A stretch of DNA of 64,000 nt from contig JABLUY010000057.1 of NCBI GenBank assembly GCA_013306675.1, forward strand, positions 1 to 64,000, read 5' to 3'. The position numbers and the translations under genes were made by a program. Origin of the DNA: Thraustochytrium sp. TN22 (taxonomy: Eukaryota > Sar > Bigyra > Thraustochytrida > Thraustochytriidae). Below the pieces are notes generated by a model. It had not been told where the DNA came from and ran no database searches. It saw only the letters and a program-made list of their open reading frames with translations. Numbering within the stretch: the stretch's first letter is position 1; every line of letters begins with the position of its first letter. Positions 1 through 9,143 of this stretch are shown in pieces.

Positions 1-875
1 GCGAGCGCCGCCCGCGCGCGCCGCCCGCCGCCCGCCCGCCCGCCGCCGCCGCGTGCGGAGCGGAGCCGCCGCGCGACCCGAACTAACCACGGGTTTGTTT
101 GAACTCGCGTCATGAGGCCAGCGGCCACTCAGCAGCCTTCATCGCGCAAGGCAGGCCGAGGCGACCACGCAAGCAAACAAGCAACCAAGCCACCAAGGCC
201 AAGACCAAGGCCAAGACCAAGGCCAAGGTCAAGGCCAAGACCAGTACCGAGACCCAGACCAAGGCCAAGGCCAAGGCCAAGACCAAGGCCAAGGCCAAGG
301 CCAAGACCGAGGCTAAGCAGGCAGCAGGACGGAGGGACGCAGGCAGGCCAGAGCGCCACGGCGCAGCAGCACCGGCAGCTCCGCTTCTTGGCTTCTTTCT
401 CTCTGTAGACGATCTTTGCTGAGAAGCGAGGCGGCCAGGAGGGCGAGGCGGCCAACGTGCCGGCGCCACGCCTGGGCCAGCGAAGCGAAGCGCGAGCCAC
501 GGCTCGGGAGTCGTTCTGAGCTCGCGAGTCTCGAATCGTACAACAACTTGTGCGGCGGCCGGGCTCGATGATTCCAGTTGCTCTTGAGATCACTGACTTG
601 AGGTTCGACTCGACCGTCGTGAGCTGCCACGGGCAGGGCGGGGAGTTGGAGTTCGCAGCGTTGGTTCGAGCGCCAAGGAAGCCTTGCCTCTTTCGGCTTG
701 GATTGATGTGAGTTATTCTTGCCATCTCAGTGGGCGGTGTGCGTTGAATGAGCAGCGAGGAATGGCGGGGAGTGACTTTGCGAGCAAGTTCTTATGGCCT
801 CACCATCGACCAACGAGCAAGCCGCGGTGTCATCTCAATCAAACACTTTTTGGTCCTCGGGTACTTGCAACGGAC
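1..875. other. Gene-free left edge, GC-rich
   Basis: No gene could be supported. The first 70 bases are almost pure G and C, then comes a CCAAGR hexamer tract (listed separately). The stretch up to the ceramide synthase stop codon is unique sequence whose open frames on both strands lack recognisable domains. Part of it probably serves as 3' sequence of the ceramide synthase gene, which ends at 876 on the minus strand. Confidence 0.5.
193..310. repeat. CCAAGG/CCAAGA hexamer minisatellite
   Basis: About 20 imperfect tandem copies of CCAAGR. Read on the plus strand it gives Lys-Ala/Lys-Thr or Arg-Pro runs; read on the minus strand it gives Leu-Gly or Leu-Ala runs. Every frame stays open, as expected of a six-base repeat without stops. 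The ATG at 112 leads into this repeat but the frame has no other protein-like content, so I treat it as a repeat and not a gene. Confidence 0.8.
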
Positions 876-2105
876 TCAAGCCTTCTTGGGCTTGTCGTCG
901 GCCTCATACTCGTCGTCAGAGCGCTCGTCGTCATAGAGGCCGAAGATGGCGCGGTAGGCGACGCGGAGCGCGAGACGGAACCAGTAGACGTGGAGCGGGA
1001 AGAGCAGGAGGAGCGCGAGCGTCAGGGTAAAGCGCGCGGTGCGCAGAGGGTTGTCAACGTAGTACACGGTCAGGTCGTCCTGCACGAGCAGATGGTGCTG
1101 CGTGGCGGCAGTAAGATCCGCAGGCCAATCACGCGCCCACCAGGCAGCCTCGTAGATGCCCAGGAAAATGAGCACCGGAAAGAGGATCAGACGCAGAACA
1201 CCAAAACTCACGAGGAAGCACACGAAGAAGAAAATGCCAGCGGCCTCGAGCGACTTGAGAGTGCGCGAGCTGTAGGCCAGTCGCGCGTGGTCCTCGGTGT
1301 AGACAAAGCACTTGGCGATGGGCAGAAAGATGTCGCCAACGTCGTGAAAGAAGAGCACCGGAATGCCCACGTTCTGTGAGGGCGCGAGGAAGCTGAAGCT
1401 GATGAGGAATACAGTGAGCAGGTGGTGGATGGCGTACACGAAGGCGTCGGCGCGCGAGCGGCTGTGGCGGTCCACGATGAGGGTGATAAGCTCCAAGAAG
1501 TAAAAGGTGTACTGCATGAGGTAGGTGAGCTGCACGAGCGGCTGCTCCTGGTACGCTGCAACCTCGGGAGTGGACATCAGGATGTTGCGTCGGCTCTCGC
1601 GCGTCACCATGGGCGGCCATAGCTTCGGCGACGTCGTCATGATGGTGTACACCTCCAGAAGCACCACGAGCGAGTAGTGCACGGCGAGCCACGCCTGCTC
1701 CAGGAACTTGTCGTACTTGAGCGAGCCAGGACGCAGCCCCGCGGCCCGCACGGCCAGCGGCGCGAACCGCGCCTTGACGAAGCGCCGCCAATAGTGCAGC
1801 GGCAACACGAGCGCCATGCCAAGCAGCACGAACGGCAAGTTGTGCAGCATCTCGGCGCTCACCAGCATGCCCGGCGCGACGCCCGGCGGCAGCATGCGCC
1901 ACGCCGACCGCCCTGGCCAGAGCATCTCCTTCGCGTCCAGCGCAGCCAGCAGGCCCAGCGTGCCCAAGTAGAACACAAGGAACTCCTTCACCGGATTCTT
2001 CTTCTTCTTCTCCTCTCTGTGCGCCTGCTTCGCCGCCTCGCTCGCGCCCGTGCTCGCGGACGCGCTGGTCCCGCGCTCGCTTCCGCTGCCAGGTGGCCCG
2101 GCCAT
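876..2105 (-). CDS. LAG1: Ceramide synthase (LAG1/TLC domain)
   Basis: Predicted to N-acylate a sphingoid base with acyl-CoA to form (dihydro)ceramide in the ER membrane. The 409-residue product has an N-terminal lysine-rich stretch, several hydrophobic segments and a TLC domain at about residues 125-385. The Lag1 motif is clear: a His-His pair in IHHLLTVFLISFSF, then FFHDVGDIFLPIAKCF with the conserved His-Asp and second Asp. The acidic, serine-containing tail (DDERSDDEYE) resembles the phosphorylated tails of known ceramide synthases. The last five residues, KPKKA, fit a KxKxx ER-retrieval signal. The ATG at 2105 follows a run of CAT triplets and is the first in frame. No intron. Length is typical of the family. 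The choice of acyl chain length cannot be read from the sequence. Confidence 0.92.
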   Translation of the reverse strand: MAGPPGSGSERGTSASASTGASEAAKQAHREEKKKKNPVKEFLVFYLGTLGLLAALDAKEMLWPGRSAWRMLPPGVAPGMLVSAEMLHNLPFVLLGMALVLPLHYWRRFVKARFAPLAVRAAGLRPGSLKYDKFLEQAWLAVHYSLVVLLEVYTIMTTSPKLWPPMVTRESRRNILMSTPEVAAYQEQPLVQLTYLMQYTFYFLELITLIVDRHSRSRADAFVYAIHHLLTVFLISFSFLAPSQNVGIPVLFFHDVGDIFLPIAKCFVYTEDHARLAYSSRTLKSLEAAGIFFFVCFLVSFGVLRLILFPVLIFLGIYEAAWWARDWPADLTAATQHHLLVQDDLTVYYVDNPLRTARFTLTLALLLLFPLHVYWFRLALRVAYRAIFGLYDDERSDDEYEADDKPKKA

Positions 2106-2495
2106 GATGATGATGATGAAGGGGCCTGCTCACTCGGCTCGCGCTTCCGTCCCCTCGTGCGCCGCCGCCGCAGCCGCCCGGCCGACCCGCGCGCTGCCCC
2201 GCACTGGCACCGGCGGCAGAGGCTTGCAGGATTGCTGCTCCTCGCGCGCGGCGCGCGCGGTCGCTCGCGCTCCGCCTGCGTCGCGTTGCGTGGCGTTGCG
2301 CTGTTGTGCGCTGTGTTGTGTGCTGCGCCGCGCTCCGTGCGCAAGGGCAGGGGCGGGGGGGGGCGGTATTTCAAGTTGTCTGGGTACTTTACAGTGTTAG
2401 CTCTCGTGGTCACGACAACCGAGACACGTGTAATCGGCGAGCGCGTGCCGCTGCAGTGCGGTCTGATCTCCGAGTCGGTGCAGCGCTGGCAGTGC
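2106..2495. other. Upstream region of ceramide synthase
   Basis: A 390-bp gap between the ceramide synthase start and the CENP-X stop, both on the minus strand. It must hold the ceramide synthase promoter. A G-run of eight at about 2356-2363 and an AT-richer patch near 2366-2400 stand out. No open frame here looks like protein. Confidence 0.4.
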
Positions 2496-3137
2496 TCACA
2501 CGTCGAGCAGGAGCTGCTGTACAATCTGCGCCACGTGCGTGGGCTCCACCTGGAGCACCTCGTCCGGGTCGCCCAGGGCGCCGCCGCTCAAGACGGCACC
2601 CGCGAGGCTGGTGGCGCCCGCCGCGGCGCCCACCTCGGGTCCGCTCTCGCGGCGGGCTGCCTCGATGCTGCGGTCGATGGTCTCCTGCATGATAAGCCGC
2701 AGGTACTCGTTCACCAGCTTTAGCGTGTGGGTCTTGATCTTGACGTCGCCGCCCAGCTTGTTCTTTAGCAGCGCCACGACCACGTCCTGCGTCGCGGAGA
2801 GAGAGCATCGCCGGGTCAGTCTCCCGTTTTTGCCGTCATTCCCGAAAATCTCGCACCGTCGCCTTTCGGGCTTCTTCAGCAGGCCCTGCCGCGTGCAGCC
2901 CCCCCCCCCCACCCCCTGCTCCAACGCCTTCTCCTCGTACGCGAGCGCCCTGGCCCCAGCACTGGCCTGCTGGTAATGGTCGTTAGGCTCGCGGCCGTGC
3001 TCGCCTCGCGCCACACGTACCTCGTCAAGGCGGGCCTGCGCGGTGGCGGCGCCAGCGCCAGCGCCAGCGCCACCGCCGCCGCCCGCGCCGCCGCCGCGGC
3101 TATCCTCGTCGTCATCCTGCGAGATGCGCAGGTCCAT
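2496..3137 (-). CDS. CENPX: CENP-X / MHF2 histone-fold protein
   Basis: Small histone-fold protein that in other eukaryotes pairs with CENP-S (MHF1) at kinetochores and at stalled replication forks with FANCM. Two exons: 3137-3021 and 2786-2496, separated by a 234-nt intron (donor GTACGT, acceptor GCAG, phase 0), giving 135 residues. Exon 1 supplies a glycine/alanine-rich leader (MDLRISQDDDED). Exon 2 supplies the fold, beginning DVVVALLKNKLGGDVKIKTH and ending VAQIVQQLLLDV, which matches the LPQLLLDF-type end of human CENP-X. The glycine linker between the helices is longer than in animals. The intron carries a long G-run on the sense strand. It is divergent to the dehydrogenase gene, with 139 bp between start codons. 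Its partner CENP-S is not in this window. Confidence 0.85.
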   Translation of the reverse strand: MDLRISQDDDEDSRGGGAGGGGGAGAGAGAATAQARLDEVRVARGEHGREPNDHYQQASAGARALAYEEKALEQGVGGGGCTRQGLLKKPERRRCEIFGNDGKNGRLTRRCSLSATQDVVVALLKNKLGGDVKIKTHTLKLVNEYLRLIMQETIDRSIEAARRESGPEVGAAAGATSLAGAVLSGGALGDPDEVLQVEPTHVAQIVQQLLLDV

Positions 3138-3276
3138 GGCGGGCAGGAGCGACGCTTGCAACTCTGGATGGATGGATGAATGAATCCGCGGCCACAGATC
3201 CTCGCGGCCGCAGAACCTTTTTTTGCTCCTCCGAGCCAGCGGCCCCCTTTTTCGTACGTACCGCGCCGCGGTCAGC
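3138..3276. promoter_or_regulatory. Shared divergent promoter, CENP-X / dehydrogenase
   Basis: Only 139 bp separate two divergent ATG codons, so both promoters must lie here or overlap the genes. The sequence holds a TGGA/TGAA tetranucleotide run (about 3165-3182) and a T7 run near 3219. No TATA box is evident. Confidence 0.45.
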
Positions 3277-4578
3277 ATGCGCGGAGGCGGCGGCAGCGCC
3301 GCGGCCCTGCTGGCCGTGGCGGTGGCCCTCAGTGGGCTGTCCTGGGCAGCGGCGCTCGGGCCCGAGGACGGCTGCGTGGTGGTGAGCGGGGCCACAGGTT
3401 TCGTGGCGGGCCACGTCCTGCGCGAGCTGCTCGGCAAGGGCTACGAGGTGCGCGGCACCGTGCGCTCGCTCGAGGATACCGCCAAGAGCGCGCATTTGCG
3501 CGAGCTCGCCAAGGACGCTCCGGGCTCGCTCACGCTCTTCGAGGCGGATCTCATGGACCCGAACGCCTTTGATGAGGTCGCCAAGGGCTGCGTCGGTATG
3601 CTGCACATCGCCAGCGTTGTGGCGCTCGGCGCGATGGACGACCGCACGATCCAATCCGCTGTCGACGGGACTCTGGCGGCGCTGCGCGCTGCCGAGCTGG
3701 CCGACATGCGGGCGGTTGTGGTCACCTCCTCCGTCGCGACCATTTTCCCCAACAAGGACCGCATGGAGGCGTTTAGAAGGGGCGAGCCGTACGGCGCCTC
3801 GGACGAATCCCTGTGGAACGACGTCGCGACTCGAGATCACGGCGCATACCAGTACTCCAAGGTGCTGGCGGAGAAGGCGACACTCGCGTGGCTCGAGGAG
3901 CGCGCAGCCGCGCGCGACGGTGAGCCGCCCTTTCGCTACGCGTCCGTGCACTTCCCCGTTGCGCTCGGCCCACAGATGGACCGCCGCGCCACCTCCTCCA
4001 ACAAGCTCGTCGAGCAGATTCTCGCCGGCAAGGTGCCCGTGGTCCCTCCCTTGCGCTATAGCTACGTCGACGTGCGGGACGTTGCCCGCGCGCACGTCCA
4101 CGCGCTCGAGAGAGAGGAGGCCCACGGCCGCTATATCGTGGCCGGCGACCCGGCCACCTCCACCATCAACCCGATCGACATCATGCGCATCCTCAAGCGG
4201 CACTTTCCAGAGGCGCCCATCCCAAGCACGCAGTTTGAGCTCCCGTACTGGGTGGCCCGCGCCCTTGCCATGGTCGACAAGCGCCTCAGCGCCTTTGTGC
4301 TCGACCTGGCCAAGGATTTTAGCAAGCACCCGGGCTTTGACAGCTCCCGCCTTCAAAACGAGCTCGGCTTTGAATTCGCCTTTCCAGACGTCGAACAGAG
4401 CATCGTCGACGCCGCGCAGTCCATGATCGACCTCGACATGGTCGACCTGGATGCGCAGGGCCCGCGCAACGTGCAGACCGCAGTCCAAGCGCTTCCGCTC
4501 GTCGCGCTCATTCTAGCGGCCCTCTTGCTCAACTGCTGCCTGGCGCGCAAGCCTTCCGCCCACGCCAAGGACGAATGA
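3277..4578 (+). CDS. Extended SDR dehydrogenase, DFR-like, ER-luminal
   Basis: NAD(P)-dependent epimerase/dehydratase of the dihydroflavonol reductase / cinnamoyl-CoA reductase type. The 433-residue product starts with a signal-peptide-like segment (ALLAVAVALSGLSWAAA, residues about 9-25). The Rossmann motif follows (SGATGFVAGHVLRELL, about 36-51), then a TSSVAT strand carrying the catalytic Ser, and YQYSK at about 191-195 supplying the YxxxK pair. A C-terminal hydrophobic helix (PLVALILAALLLNCCLA, about 408-424) precedes a short charged tail. The layout implies a catalytic domain in the ER or another luminal space held by a C-terminal anchor, which is unusual for this mostly cytosolic family. 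The ATG at 3277 was chosen because the upstream in-frame extension has no ATG. The substrate cannot be inferred. Confidence 0.88.
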   Translation: MRGGGGSAAALLAVAVALSGLSWAAALGPEDGCVVVSGATGFVAGHVLRELLGKGYEVRGTVRSLEDTAKSAHLRELAKDAPGSLTLFEADLMDPNAFDEVAKGCVGMLHIASVVALGAMDDRTIQSAVDGTLAALRAAELADMRAVVVTSSVATIFPNKDRMEAFRRGEPYGASDESLWNDVATRDHGAYQYSKVLAEKATLAWLEERAAARDGEPPFRYASVHFPVALGPQMDRRATSSNKLVEQILAGKVPVVPPLRYSYVDVRDVARAHVHALEREEAHGRYIVAGDPATSTINPIDIMRILKRHFPEAPIPSTQFELPYWVARALAMVDKRLSAFVLDLAKDFSKHPGFDSSRLQNELGFEFAFPDVEQSIVDAAQSMIDLDMVDLDAQGPRNVQTAVQALPLVALILAALLLNCCLARKPSAHAKDE

Positions 4579-5146
4579 TCGACAGTGAGTTCAATTATTT
4601 TTCTTGTAAAAAAAGAGGCACGCGGCGCGCCATCCTCACAGTCAGTGACGATGTGCAGGTGACTGTCAGGGTCAAGAAAAAAGAGGAGAAAGCGAGCTTG
4701 CGAAACGATTCTACGCCTGCCGCCCCTCGCCTCACCTCCTCCCCTTGAGTGATTTGCAGATCACCTGGGTGGCTGTCGTCACGGAGTCCCACAATTAAGT
4801 TAGTTAGGCCTAGTTAGTTGTTACCCGTGCGCTTGCGCCTGTGCCTGCAGTGCCCCTTGCGCGCGCTGTGCAATGGTGCAATGTGCAATGTGCGGTGAGA
4901 TCCGGTCTAAAAAGAGCCGCAACGGTCCGGAGGTTGCCAGGGGCAAATGCAAGGAATGCAATGGTGGCGACTCGGAGGCGGCCAGCCGGAGACAGCGCGC
5001 CGAGAACCTCCGCGCAGCGCAGGTTCGTCCTGCCAGACCTTCGTCTTGCGTCGTCTCGTGTCGTCTCGCGCTGTCCCGCGTCGTCCCGCAGAGTCGCTTG
5101 CGTGCGGCAGCGTCCAGGCGGGCGTTGGCTGCAGTGCACCAGGAGG
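4579..5146. other. Intergenic, dehydrogenase to OSCP1
   Basis: 568 bp between two plus-strand genes. It begins with an AT-rich patch (about 4594-4616) likely to carry the 3' end of the dehydrogenase transcript. A direct repeat of AGTT flanking TAGGCCTA lies at about 4799-4822. A run of CGTC-containing repeats (about 5040-5095) precedes OSCP1. No gene seen. Confidence 0.4.
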
Positions 5147-6436
5147 ATGGCGTCCCGCATGGCAATGCCGCTGCTCATGGTGAATCTGGGCGGCGAGATG
5201 ATGTACGTCCTGAACCAGCGCCTGAACGCGCAGGGCATCGCGGAGGTCAAGGCACGGCAAGTGCTTGACGAAGTCATTGGCGCCATGTTCAACAAGGGGT
5301 TCATGGACGAGCTCTTCCGGCCGCACGATCTGTACTCGTTCAAGGCGACCAAGCGCGTGTTCCAGAAGCTGGCGCACTGCTCCATCATGAAGCTGAACGA
5401 TACGAGCATGTCCAAGCTGTACGATCTGATGACCATGGTGTTCAAGTTCCAGCTGCTGGTGAGCCGGTCAGCGCAGGACGTCCTGCGCATCTCGCTCAGG
5501 CACGTGGACACCCTGCGCACCATGGTCAGCGACAAGGTTGTGCCGCTCCTAGACGAGTGCGCGTACCGTCTCGAGGCAACGTACGGCTCGTACGCGCCAG
5601 CGAAGCTCTGGGCACTGCGGCAGACGCTCTTGGATTTTGTGCAGGGCCGCAACGTGAAGATCAGCCTGCTCCTGCAGGAGGACTTTCAGGGCCAGGACGC
5701 CAAGTTTCAATTCGACCTGGACGGACCCTGCCCTTCTGACACGCCCGTTCCTGGCCGCGTGCGCTACTATGAGCCGGACGGCACCGTCTCGCGGGAGCAT
5801 GAGGTCAACCTGGGCATCCACAAGGTGGCGCGCCTCGAGCCATACGACGAGGCCGCCTACCGGGAGGCTTTGGACTTGCTCGGCGCGAATCTTTACGCCA
5901 AGTTCCGAGGTGGCGCCAACGCGCGGCCCACGGGCGGCGGGTCAGGCCACGGCGAAGAGGCTGGCAACAATAATGACGTGGAAAAGGAGGGTGAGAGCAA
6001 GGACGGGGACGCGCATTCAGAGGCCAAGGTGGTGAACGGCGCGGACGAGATGAACATCTTGGCGGACCTCATCCGCCCCGCGGCGCGCGCCAACGACGCC
6101 GCCACCTTTCGTCTCAACCTCTTTGCCTCGGCGAACGACGACTTTGACCTCGCCCCGGCGGGCGGCGCGCGCGAGGCCAAACAGCGCGATGATGAAGACG
6201 ACGATGACGCGTACGCGCAGTCGGCGACTGTGCGCGTCAACGCCAAGGACTCGCACCGGTCGTTGCGCGATCGCATGAAGGATCTGGACCTAGACGAGGG
6301 CGGCCACAGAGCTCGGCGCGTCGAGCAGGGTTCGAGCAAGCTCGCAGATGAGGACGAGGACGAGAATGAGGAGGAGGACGACGACGACGATCTGCTTGAC
6401 CTCATGGACCAGGCCGCAGCGACAAGCCACAAGTAG
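5147..6436 (+). CDS. OSCP1: OSCP1/NOR1 ciliary protein
   Basis: Homologue of organic solute carrier partner 1, a conserved protein of flagellated eukaryotes linked to cilia and to transporter activity. The 429-residue product aligns along its whole length with the animal protein (about 380 residues). Diagnostic segments are LLMVNLGGEMMYVLNQRL near the N-terminus, IMKLNDTSMSKLYDLMTMVF near residue 80, VPGRVRYYEPDG in the middle, FRLNLFASANDDFD, and DLLDLMDQ at the C-terminus. The extra length comes from acidic, low-complexity segments in the second half (about 270-300 and 400-420). The start at 5147 (MASRMAMPLLMVNLGG) matches the usual N-terminus; the frame upstream has no fitting ATG. No intron. 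It faces MORN5 tail to tail, 210 bp apart. Confidence 0.92.
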   Translation: MASRMAMPLLMVNLGGEMMYVLNQRLNAQGIAEVKARQVLDEVIGAMFNKGFMDELFRPHDLYSFKATKRVFQKLAHCSIMKLNDTSMSKLYDLMTMVFKFQLLVSRSAQDVLRISLRHVDTLRTMVSDKVVPLLDECAYRLEATYGSYAPAKLWALRQTLLDFVQGRNVKISLLLQEDFQGQDAKFQFDLDGPCPSDTPVPGRVRYYEPDGTVSREHEVNLGIHKVARLEPYDEAAYREALDLLGANLYAKFRGGANARPTGGGSGHGEEAGNNNDVEKEGESKDGDAHSEAKVVNGADEMNILADLIRPAARANDAATFRLNLFASANDDFDLAPAGGAREAKQRDDEDDDDAYAQSATVRVNAKDSHRSLRDRMKDLDLDEGGHRARRVEQGSSKLADEDEDENEEEDDDDDLLDLMDQAAATSHK

Positions 6437-6646
6437 ATGAAGCGGGCCTTTCTTCCTTTGACCAGCCGCTCGGGCGTGCGCCAGGGGGCGTCGACGTGGA
6501 CTCGACGCAGGCGCGTGCATGCCGACCGCCACACCCCCGCGGCGGAGTCGGGCCAGCCAGGCCAGGACCTAACGGAAGGACGGGTCACCTCTTTTTTTTT
6601 TTTTCTATGTTACCATGGTACCACGTCAATCCTTGCAAGACGCACG
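6437..6646. terminator. Convergent 3' region with T13 run
   Basis: 210 bp between the converging stop codons of OSCP1 and MORN5. A run of 13 T lies at 6592-6604, followed by the palindrome-like TACCATGGTACCA. Both transcripts must end within or across this stretch; the T-run read on the minus strand is an A-run near the MORN5 end. The role as 3'-end signal is inferred from position only. Confidence 0.3.
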
Positions 6647-7216
6647 TCAAGGCGAGACCTCCGCGTCCGCCAAGCCCCGTTGCAACTCCATGCCCTCATA
6701 GGCGCGCTTGCAAATCATCTGCGCCTCGTCCTCATCGAGCTCCCGCACGATGGCCTTGGTCCTATAGTCGTGGATGCAGCTGGTGCGCGGGTCGAAGTAG
6801 CCCTCTAGGCAGTCATACATACCAAAGGGCAGTGAGGCGTCGCCGCGCCGAATCATGGTCGCGTCGGCCGGCTTGATGCCCTCCTCGTGCTCCTCCCAGA
6901 AGCGCCGGTCGCGGCTCGTGCAGAACTCCCACTCCGCGCGGTCTTCGTACGTGAGACCATCCTCGAAGGTGAACTCGCCGTCCACGACGCGACCCTTGTC
7001 CCAGGTGCCGGCGAAGGAACCCTTCCCAGGCAGGTAAAGCACGCCCTTGCCGTGAAAGCAGCCATTTTCGAAGGGACCCACGTAGCGCGTGCCGTTCGAA
7101 AAGCGGTACTCCACGGCGTCCTTCGACTCCATGCGCCCATTTACGAGTTCGCCATCGTAGTCGCCGCCCGGCAGCTTCGGGAAGAGAGAGTCCGCCTCCG
7201 CCTTCTTGCCCTCCAT
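6647..7216 (-). CDS. MORN5: MORN repeat protein 5 (MORN5)
   Basis: Homologue of MORN5, a small protein typical of organisms with motile flagella. 189 residues. Three MORN motifs lie at the front (YDGELVNGRMESKD, YVGPFENGCFHGKGVLYL, FAGTWDKGRVVDGEFTF). The MORN5-specific middle and tail follow: DRRFWEEHEEGIKPAD, FGMYDCLEGYFDPRTSCIHDYR and a C-terminal segment starting DEDEAQMICKRAYEG. Human MORN5 has the same order (DRRFYTEILNGLKPA, YYDCGDGFYNP, KDYRNRFLRN). The animal protein is about 160 residues, so there is a modest N-terminal extension. ATG at 7216, no intron. MORN repeats usually bind membranes or act as protein scaffolds. Confidence 0.9.
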   Translation of the reverse strand: MEGKKAEADSLFPKLPGGDYDGELVNGRMESKDAVEYRFSNGTRYVGPFENGCFHGKGVLYLPGKGSFAGTWDKGRVVDGEFTFEDGLTYEDRAEWEFCTSRDRRFWEEHEEGIKPADATMIRRGDASLPFGMYDCLEGYFDPRTSCIHDYRTKAIVRELDEDEAQMICKRAYEGMELQRGLADAEVSP

Positions 7217-7827
7217 CGTCCCGTCCGTGCTCGCTCCTCTCGCTTCCCTCCACCTTCACGAACTGCGCGCATCTCCGCCGCACCGCACGACCCGAGCCTG
7301 GCCGGGATGGACCGGGCTCCTCGCCGCCGCAGGTCCACATTGGATCGATGAGGCATTGATTGGACTCCTTTTCCGAGCCCGCCGAGCCTCCGCGCCTTGC
7401 AGTGCGCGGACCCGTGTGTGCGCCTCGCTCAAAGTGACCTGGCGTGTGACCCAACCCGCTCAACGCAGCCTGTCACAATGGATTTGACGGCGCGCGGCCA
7501 TGTAGCTCGTCTCACAATGCTTGCGCGCGCTCTGGAGCTTGCTCTGACCCGCGCGCATCCCAGTTTGCATACTGCGAGTTTGTGCGCGACTGGGGCCGGT
7601 GCGATGGTGCGCGATGGTTGATCTCGGATAGTGCGACAGAGGTAGTTGAGTGACCTCCTAAAGTGAGTTCCCGTCAGCGCCGCGATCTCGAACTCAGACC
7701 GGAAGTCAACGACCGCCCTCGACAGCTTGGCGCCGCGCGCGAGCGGCGGCGGGCGCGGGCGAGCGGGCGGGCGGGCGAGCGGGCGCTGCGTGCGGCGGCA
7801 GCGGCAGTAGTGGCTGCGGCGGTCATC
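7217..7827. promoter_or_regulatory. Divergent upstream region, MORN5 / UBA-PUB gene
   Basis: 611 bp between divergent start codons. A GCGAGCGGGCGG-type run (about 7738-7795) sits just upstream of the UBA-PUB ATG. Otherwise unique sequence without a protein-like frame. Confidence 0.35.
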
Positions 7828-9143
7828 ATGGCCGCGCTGGCTGGGGACGCGGAGGACTCCATCGAAGCGCAGCTCGTGAACATGGGCTTCTCCGAGGAGC
7901 AGGCCGCGCGCGCGGCAGCCGAGGTGAAGCCCCTCACGCTGGACGGCGCGGTAGGTTGATCGATTCGCGCTAGCGAAGCGCTCGCGACGCTCCTGTCTGG
8001 TTTTTGTCTCTTCGTGGGAGAACTTGAAAGAGCTGACAGCGCCCTGGGACCTCGGCGAGTGCGCAGCTGGAGTTCCTCGTGCAGGATGCGGAGGGCGCCA
8101 AGAAGGACGGCGATGGCGACTCGACCATGGCGGAGGGTGAGGGTGGCGGCAAGGAGGGGGACGAGACTCCCAAGGTTGTACGTTTGCTTGCTTTCCATTT
8201 TCATTTTGCCTGTCGCTCTCCAAGTTGGTGGGCTGGGCTGGCTGTGCAGGCTCTCAGGCTGACGATGAACGAGACGTGAACGAGGAAACTCTTGCAGGCG
8301 CGCTCCATTCGCTGCGTGGAGACCGGCAAGCTGTTTCGCACGATGCAGGACGCGCAGCTTTACGCGGAGCGCACGGGGCGGTCCAACTTCGAGGAGTGCG
8401 ACGTGGAGGTGCCGCCATTGACGGAGGAGGAGAAGGCGGCGAAGCTCGCGCAGCTGCGGCAAAAGGTGGAGGAGAAGCGCAAGGCTCGCGCGGAGGAGGA
8501 GAAGCAGCTGGAGCTGACGCGTGAGCTGGAGCGGCGGCGCGGCGGGCGCGAGATGGCCGCGGCCAAGGAGGAGCACGAGCGCATGCAGCGCGAGCGCGCG
8601 ATCGAGGCGGAGAAGCGCGAAAAGGCCGCGGCCAAGGCGCAGCGCGAGCAGTTGCGCATCAAGATCGCGAACGACCGCGCCGAACGCGCGGCGGACGCCG
8701 CAAAGCGCCGCGGCGAGACGCCCGAGCAGGTCAAGAAGGCCTTTCAGGACGCCTACGACCGATCGCTGGGCAAGGACAAGGACGGCGAGGCCGCGGCGAA
8801 GCGCGCCGCCATGTCGGCGGAGGACGCTATGGATGACGCCATCAAGTCGCTTTCACAGTACCGCGCCGGTGGCGACGGCGAGCGCGCCATGTCCACGCTC
8901 AAGAAGATGGTCGGCAACATCGTGGCAAACCCGGAGGAGCCCAAGTTCAAGAGCGTCAACCTGCAGAACGCAGCCTTTAAGAAGCGCGTCGCCTCGCTTG
9001 TCGGTGGCGTCGCCTTTCTCAAGGCCTGCGGCTTCACCAAGGACACGGTCCAACAGACGCTCAACCTCGACGACGAGCACCTCAACCTCGACATCCTCAA
9101 CGCGGCGCTCACCAAGCTCGACGCCGCCCTCCAGGCCGCCTGA
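7828..9143 (+). CDS. UBA plus PUB-domain protein (Cdc48/p97 adaptor type)
   Basis: Predicted ubiquitin-linked adaptor. Three exons: 7828-7950, 8067-8177 and 8298-9143. Introns of 116 and 120 nt have donors GTAGGT and GTACGT and GCAG acceptors, both phase 0; the product is 359 residues. Splicing rebuilds the UBA domain (about 10-50): MGFSEEQAARAAAE in exon 1 and LDGA joined to LEFLVQD across the first junction. A zinc-finger-like segment follows at about 82-110 (RCVETGKLFRTMQDAQLYAE, then RTGRSNFEE). It keeps the shape of the C2H2 finger seen in related plant UBA/PUB proteins but lacks the second Cys and both His. Next is a long charged helix (about 115-230), then a PUB/PUG domain (about 260-355, NPEEPKFKSVNLQNAAF and AFLKACGF). 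PUB domains bind the tail of Cdc48/p97. Confidence 0.85.

Noticed and set aside
112-408. Arg/Pro- or Lys/Ala-rich frame resembling a histone H1 tail
   Set aside because: It is the translation of the CCAAGR hexamer repeat; no globular domain or conserved flank exists in any frame.
600-625. B-box-like GGTTCGACTC
   Set aside because: No A-box or cloverleaf can be built around it.
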